Part shown: piece by piece, positions 59,645 through 64,000 of the stretch | How the letters are laid out: every line of letters starts with the position of its first letter | How positions within the stretch are numbered: the first letter of the stretch is position 1 | Assembly (NCBI GenBank): GCA_029204225.1 | Contig: CM055105.1 | Span: 13,471,721-13,535,720, forward strand | Origin: Diphasiastrum complanatum | Taxonomy: Eukaryota > Streptophyta > Lycopodiopsida > Lycopodiales > Lycopodiaceae | Reading direction: 5' to 3' | Length of the DNA: 64,000 nt | Notes under the pieces: model-generated | What the model saw: only the letters and a program-made list of their open reading frames with translations | The model's database searches: none | Told to the model about the DNA's origin: nothing | Made by a program: the position numbers and the translations under genes

Positions 59645-62490
59645 GAGCTACTCTTATATTTTAAGATACTATCCTTATGTCTTTAGGACCATTCTTTGAG
59701 TCCTAAGAACTTGTCCTTAATTCCTTAGGGATTGGTCCTTTAAGACTAGGATACTACCTTTAAGTTTTAGGACTATGCCTATAGGCCACAATTTGTAAGT
59801 ACGTGCCTTTGAGGTCATGGGACCCTCAATGGGTGGGGCTAGGCTCTTGGCAGATCATATGGGGTGTAAGAGGCTAACATTGCAAACTTCATAATGATGT
59901 CCATACTTTATTAACAATCATAGAGCATATAGAAAAAGAACTTGCAATATCATTGCTCGTCAAATGGATGTGAGATATCCTCTTTTTAGTTATTTTTCCA
60001 TGCTGTACAGAGTGCTCGTGGGGTGCAAGTTATATGCACTGCTATGTTTGATAAGCGGTGGTATTTTTGCCGACCGTCGGGTCTAGGTATTTTGCTAGAC
60101 AGTACCAACGATGGGTGTGACTAGTGTGGCGCTTTAACCAAGGTGGTGTTTTTCAACCACGGATGGTGGACGGCCCGCTCTGGGGTTTCATAAATGACAA
60201 AAACGGAAAACGCTTCCAAACTTGACATTTTATTATTGTTCAGTTCCATCCTAGCGAAGTATAAAGTGTATGTATAAAAACATTTTCTTACTCGTTTATA
60301 GAATACAGTTCAATAATGACTTCAAGTTAATGCTGATTAGTAGGTCGAAAAAGCAGCGAGAAGTAATTCGTTCTCTAAACAAGGCATATGAACTGCATTT
60401 TATCATACTATTGCTATAAGTTAAAACCATCTCCCTACTTGAGGTCATAAAAAATGGTTCACTACCATAAATGATTTAACTAACCAAGCCCTACCACCGT
60501 TCGCTTGAAGGTAGGAGCAAAAATCCTTCATAAAATTGAGATGAATATAAACGAGAAATTAAATAAAGTAGAATTTTACAACAAATCCACAAATAGCAAT
60601 GAAAGTCGAATCATATCTTAGAATGCCGTTAGGTAGCCATTATGTGTGGATACTCTAGTCATGAATGCCTCCTCTTGAGACCCATTGTTGTTTATGACAT
60701 CAACCTTTGTAGCATAAAATCAGAGCCAGGCACGTTGATGCAGTTTTCGCCACTATGTGCGTGTCGGATTGAGTTGGTGTAAAAAAAGAAAATGAAAAAA
60801 ATCAAATTTTATAGAATATGAACGGTGCGATTGACAAGTTAACGGTTCAGTTGAGAGAAAACCAAACCGAAAGTCTGAAAAAAAAGACAGGTTAAAAAAG
60901 ACGTAATGGCTAAAAAAATCAGCAACCAATCAATCAACAAAAATGAGCATGCATGATGGTGCAAGCAATTATTAACTTCCCAACATCCCACAAGTGAAAT
61001 CATGCATGCAACCTCTTTCGCCCTTGCATATCAAGCATTCATGATGCTTACTAACAACCCATTACTCCACACAAAACAAGTCATCTACTACAAGCTCGTT
61101 TGAGCAAGCCATAATGAAACCCTAATGACAAAGGAAAGACAAACCACATCCACTCAATCAATTCGAAAAGTAATCATCCTCACACATTCTAAAACACTCT
61201 CACAAGAATCAAGCCACACCCATCACTCACATGCTCAACCAAATACTCAACCCATTCAATCAAACCATTGCAATCTCAACACCATACAAACTTTGGATCA
61301 ACCCCTCATCACCACACTAACATTAGGCATGACCCTTCAACTAGTACTCATCCAACAAACAATCCCCAAGAAACAAGCATCACTCATTACTAACTATGGA
61401 GTTACTAAAATCAAGCAACTAATTACAAGACACTAGCATTGAGCAACATTTAGACACAAAATAAAACTAAACAACAAGCTCACTATATCCTTAACACAAA
61501 GAGTGGCCTCCTTTTATAGCAATTCTCAAGGGCCCCCCTTCAAAATGAGGCCTTGTCAATTCCTATGCCCTTCAAGCCCTCTTTGCCATTTGTCCTCAAC
61601 CCATTTGAGAGTACACCTAGTGGCCTCCATAAAAGCGTGCGGGAGTGGTGGATTCAAGGCTTTCTCTAGCCAAGAGGCCATTTTGTCAAAGGCTAGGGAG
61701 GCCATTCAAGTTTCCCCTTTTGTACATCCTAGAAGCCCAAAATGTCAATGGCTAGTGGGTGTACCTCCCAATTTTTTTTAGCCTGCAAGGTGTTTTGGCA
61801 TTTATTATGCAAATTTTGGGTGAGGCCCTTTTTCAACCCCTGTTTTTAATAGGAAGCCTTCATTTTTGTTTGGGTACCTTTGTTTTTTGCCTTTCTTCGA
61901 TTTTTCAAGGGCCGTGCACCTACTGCTCATTTGTCTGGGTTTTTGGTCTGTTGGATAACTACTTGGCCCGCACATTTCGTTAATTGCCCGTAAATTGCCC
62001 AAAGGGTTTCTGTGATTCCTTGACAATGAATCCATATTTCCCGGTCCTGTTTTTACCCGAAAATTTTCTTTCTCAGTTTTTTCTTCTGTAGTTGACTTTT
62101 TCGGCATTTATGACTAGGGCTTCTACGACAACACGGTTGCCTTGAAAAATACACTGAGGAATGATCATATATTGGTAAAAAATGGACTCAGTACATGGTG
62201 AGATTTTAGCACGATCATACCGGCTATTTTTTTACAACTGGCCAATTTTTTTGAAAAGCCATAAAATATTTACCGGCCATTTCTAAGGCCGCAAAATTTG
62301 CTCTAGCCTCATTTAGGACGGGCTGGGATCTAGATGACCGGCATTTTTGGCTTGGTCTTTACAAAAATTGACCATAAAATATTTTTGACGATTTTTTCTC
62401 AAAAGTCAATTTCTTACGTTTAAACTACGTCTAGCCGCTTTAGGGGTGGGCTGGGACCCAATTCTAAGGAAAATTTGTGCCGATTTTTCT
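59645..62490. other. No gene recognised (2.8 kb)
   Basis: 59.65-59.8 kb has repeated ttaggacta/tccttaag words. 60.9-61.5 kb is strongly C/A-rich. 62.2-62.45 kb is likely U3 of the LTR described next. The open frames at 61125-61436, 61503-61781 and 61805-62107 are composition-driven or unrecognised. Confidence 0.5.
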
Positions 62491-62876
62491 CTATAAATAA
62501 CCGGGTTTTACATGCTAATTTTTCAGTTATTGCGAGCTTAAACTTCAATATTAGCCCGATTTTCTGTGCAAAATATCAGCTAACACTTTGCATTCTTGTT
62601 GAATGATAACTCTCACTTCTCTTACACAAACACTATTATCAGAGAATTGTATGACTATCTTTGACGCCTAAATTGATTCTGCATTCTCTTCATACCAAGT
62701 TATCAGTATTAGAGGATTGCATGGCTGTCTCAGACGCCTAATCATTTTTGCAATCTCTCTTTCATGGTGGTCTAAGACTCCTATGCTGATAATCTAATTC
62801 AACAAAAGGAACAGCTCACGATCATGTTATTAAGAATTCTTTGTTTTTTCAGTTGACATCCAATCGTCAACTGAAG
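62491..62876 (+). mobile_element. 5' LTR of a Copia element (R/U5 part defined)
   Basis: A TATA box (tataaataa, 62492-62500) and the primer-binding site at 62877 fix the downstream half of an LTR. A diverged internal duplication (atcag..attg.atg.ct.tct..gacgccta) lies at about 62637 and 62701. The U3 start is not defined and may lie near 62.0-62.1 kb. Confidence 0.65.
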
Positions 62877-62888
62877 CGGTATCAGAGC
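62877..62888 (+). promoter_or_regulatory. Primer-binding site (tRNA-Met)
   Basis: cggtatcagagc matches the tRNA-Met primer site tggtatcagagc at 11 of 12 positions, directly downstream of the LTR. Confidence 0.8.
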
Positions 62889-62949
62889 TGATAATTCACA
62901 TTCCATCCTAAAATAGTTGATTCCAAGACACCGTTTTAAGCCTACTATG

Positions 62950-64000
62950 GCTACAAACCAAGTTTGAAACACCTACGTGTTTTCGGATGTCTCTGCTATG
63001 CACAAGTTCCGTCTAATCTGGGAAAGAAACTGGACCCATTAAGCTACATCTTCATCGGCTATTCAACATCACATAAAGCATCCGTGTATACGATATTACG
63101 GGCCTCACGACGTTGTCTTTCTTGAAGACAAGTATCACGATTTCAAACAGAAGCAACCAATGTAAGAGCATGCCATAGCAGCTCCATCCTCCATCGATAG
63201 GCAACGACCTACGACTGTTCAAACAACGGAGATCATCCCAACGGCTCCACTGATCATCGATGGGCCTAGACTCACGATTGTTCAACCGCAAGATGCTACG
63301 ATCCCGGTCATTCACCAAGGAGAGTTATCCACTCAAGAATATGTAGTTAGAAGGTCTGCAAGACAACGACAACAACTTGATCGTTTCACCCCTCAAGCAT
63401 TCATCAGTCATGATGAACCTGCCACTGTTGCAGAAGCACGATCAATGCCCGATGCAGACAAATGAAAGGTTGTCATGAATGCTAAGTATCAGTCTCTGAT
63501 GAAGAACAAGACATGGAGTCTTGTCAATCCTCCTACAGGTGTAAAACCAATTGACTCCAAGTGGATCTTCAAGCTAAAGCTAAAACCAGATGGATCAATA
63601 TCCAAATGAAAAGCTTGACAAGTATATGAGATAGACTACACTGAGACCTTTAGTCCAGTGGTAAAGCGTCAGTCTATTCGTATCTTATTGGCTATAGCTG
63701 CTGCAGAAGATCTGGACATTCACTAGACGACATTCCTACATGGATATATACAAGAAGAGGTGTTCGTCTATCAACCAGAAGGTTACGTCCTTTAAGGCAA
63801 GGAGCATCTATTATGTAAATTGCATAAGGCATTATACGGTCTGAAGCAACCTCCGAGGGCCTAGTACAATAGAATAAATCGTTTCTTATTGCAACATGAC
63901 TTTACCTTCTGTTCCACAGATTCTAATGTATATATCAAGCATAAAGGGTCAAGCTATGTTATAATAGCACTATACGTTGATGATTCCCTAAGCCATTTGC
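62950..64000 (+). pseudogene. Copia integrase tail and RT, runs off the window
   Basis: Only about 60 bp after the primer site the sequence reads YYGYKPSLKHLRVFGC, then KKLDPLSYIFIGYSTSHKAS (integrase C-terminus). After a frameshift come HDVVFLEDKYHDF, RRSARQRQQLDRFTPQAF, MKNKTWSLVNPPTGVKPIDS, DYTETFSPVVKRQ, LAIAAAEDLDIH, FLHGYIQEEVFVYQPEGY, LCKLHKALYGLKQPPRA, and the catalytic ALYVDDS near 63970. Gag, protease and most of integrase are deleted. At least six stops occur in RT. Confidence 0.92.

Noticed and set aside
61125-61436. Thr/Gln/His-rich open frame
   Set aside because: Product of C/A-rich composition with no recognisable similarity.

Overview
The window is nuclear DNA of a land plant with a large, repeat-rich genome. 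Two genes contain spliceosomal introns. The proteins they encode are plant-type: a plastid tocopherol/plastoquinone methyltransferase with an N-terminal transit region, and the splicing factor SYF1. Decayed Copia, Gypsy and LINE elements fill most of the rest, together with long (CT)n, (CA)n and (AT)n microsatellites. The very long intron space and the mix of non-LTR elements would suit a fern or another non-flowering vascular plant, but that placement is an inference and the species cannot be read from the sequence.

Host genes. (1) The 3' end of a SYF1-like pre-mRNA splicing factor is on the + strand (exons 4421-4672 and 4990-5451); its earlier exons must lie left of the window, or the copy is a 3' fragment. 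(2) A complete three-exon VTE3-type MPBQ/MSBQ methyltransferase is on the - strand (exons 24925-24216, 23954-23648 and 20393-20238). Its last exon is short and lies about 3.25 kb from exon 2, beyond an intron that carries a Gypsy RNase H fossil. (3) A small intronless bL31 ribosomal protein gene of mitochondrial type is on the - strand (53294-53094), with a (GA)n leader touching its start codon and telo-box promoter motifs of the kind seen at plant ribosomal protein genes.

Layout. 0-4.4 kb: SYF1 intron or non-coding DNA. 4.4-5.5 kb: SYF1 3' end. 5.5-9.2 kb: non-coding, with a 349-bp near-palindrome. 9.2-11.6 kb: Copia RT/RNase H followed by a polypurine tract and LTR. 12.8-13.1 kb: LINE fossil. 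14.9-18.9 kb: Gypsy and Copia integrase fossils and a Copia pol fossil. 20.2-24.9 kb: VTE3. 25-27.7 kb: VTE3 upstream DNA with microsatellites. 27.8-32.4 kb: LINE, then several nested Copia pieces on both strands. 35.6-36.3 kb: Copia RT. 37.0-40.8 kb: a Gypsy derivative with gag, protease and chromodomain but no recognisable RT. 41.6-45.8 kb: Copia protease/integrase and LTR-like direct repeats. 49.3-50.4 kb: a non-LTR-like reverse transcriptase. 51.2-52.9 kb: LTR and palindromic repeats. 53.1-53.3 kb: bL31. 55.6-59.6 kb: four Copia pieces. 62.5-64.0 kb: an LTR, primer-binding site and Copia pol that runs off the window end.

The three host genes share no pathway (nuclear splicing, plastid quinone and tocopherol synthesis, mitochondrial translation); they are isolated genes in a transposon landscape. 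I saw no rRNA or CRISPR, and no tRNA I could support. No element looks intact enough to be autonomous inside the window. I found no convincing new biological system; the least conventional loci are the RT-less Gypsy derivative at 37-41 kb, the hairpin at 7.4-7.75 kb and the unidentified insert at 57.5-57.8 kb.
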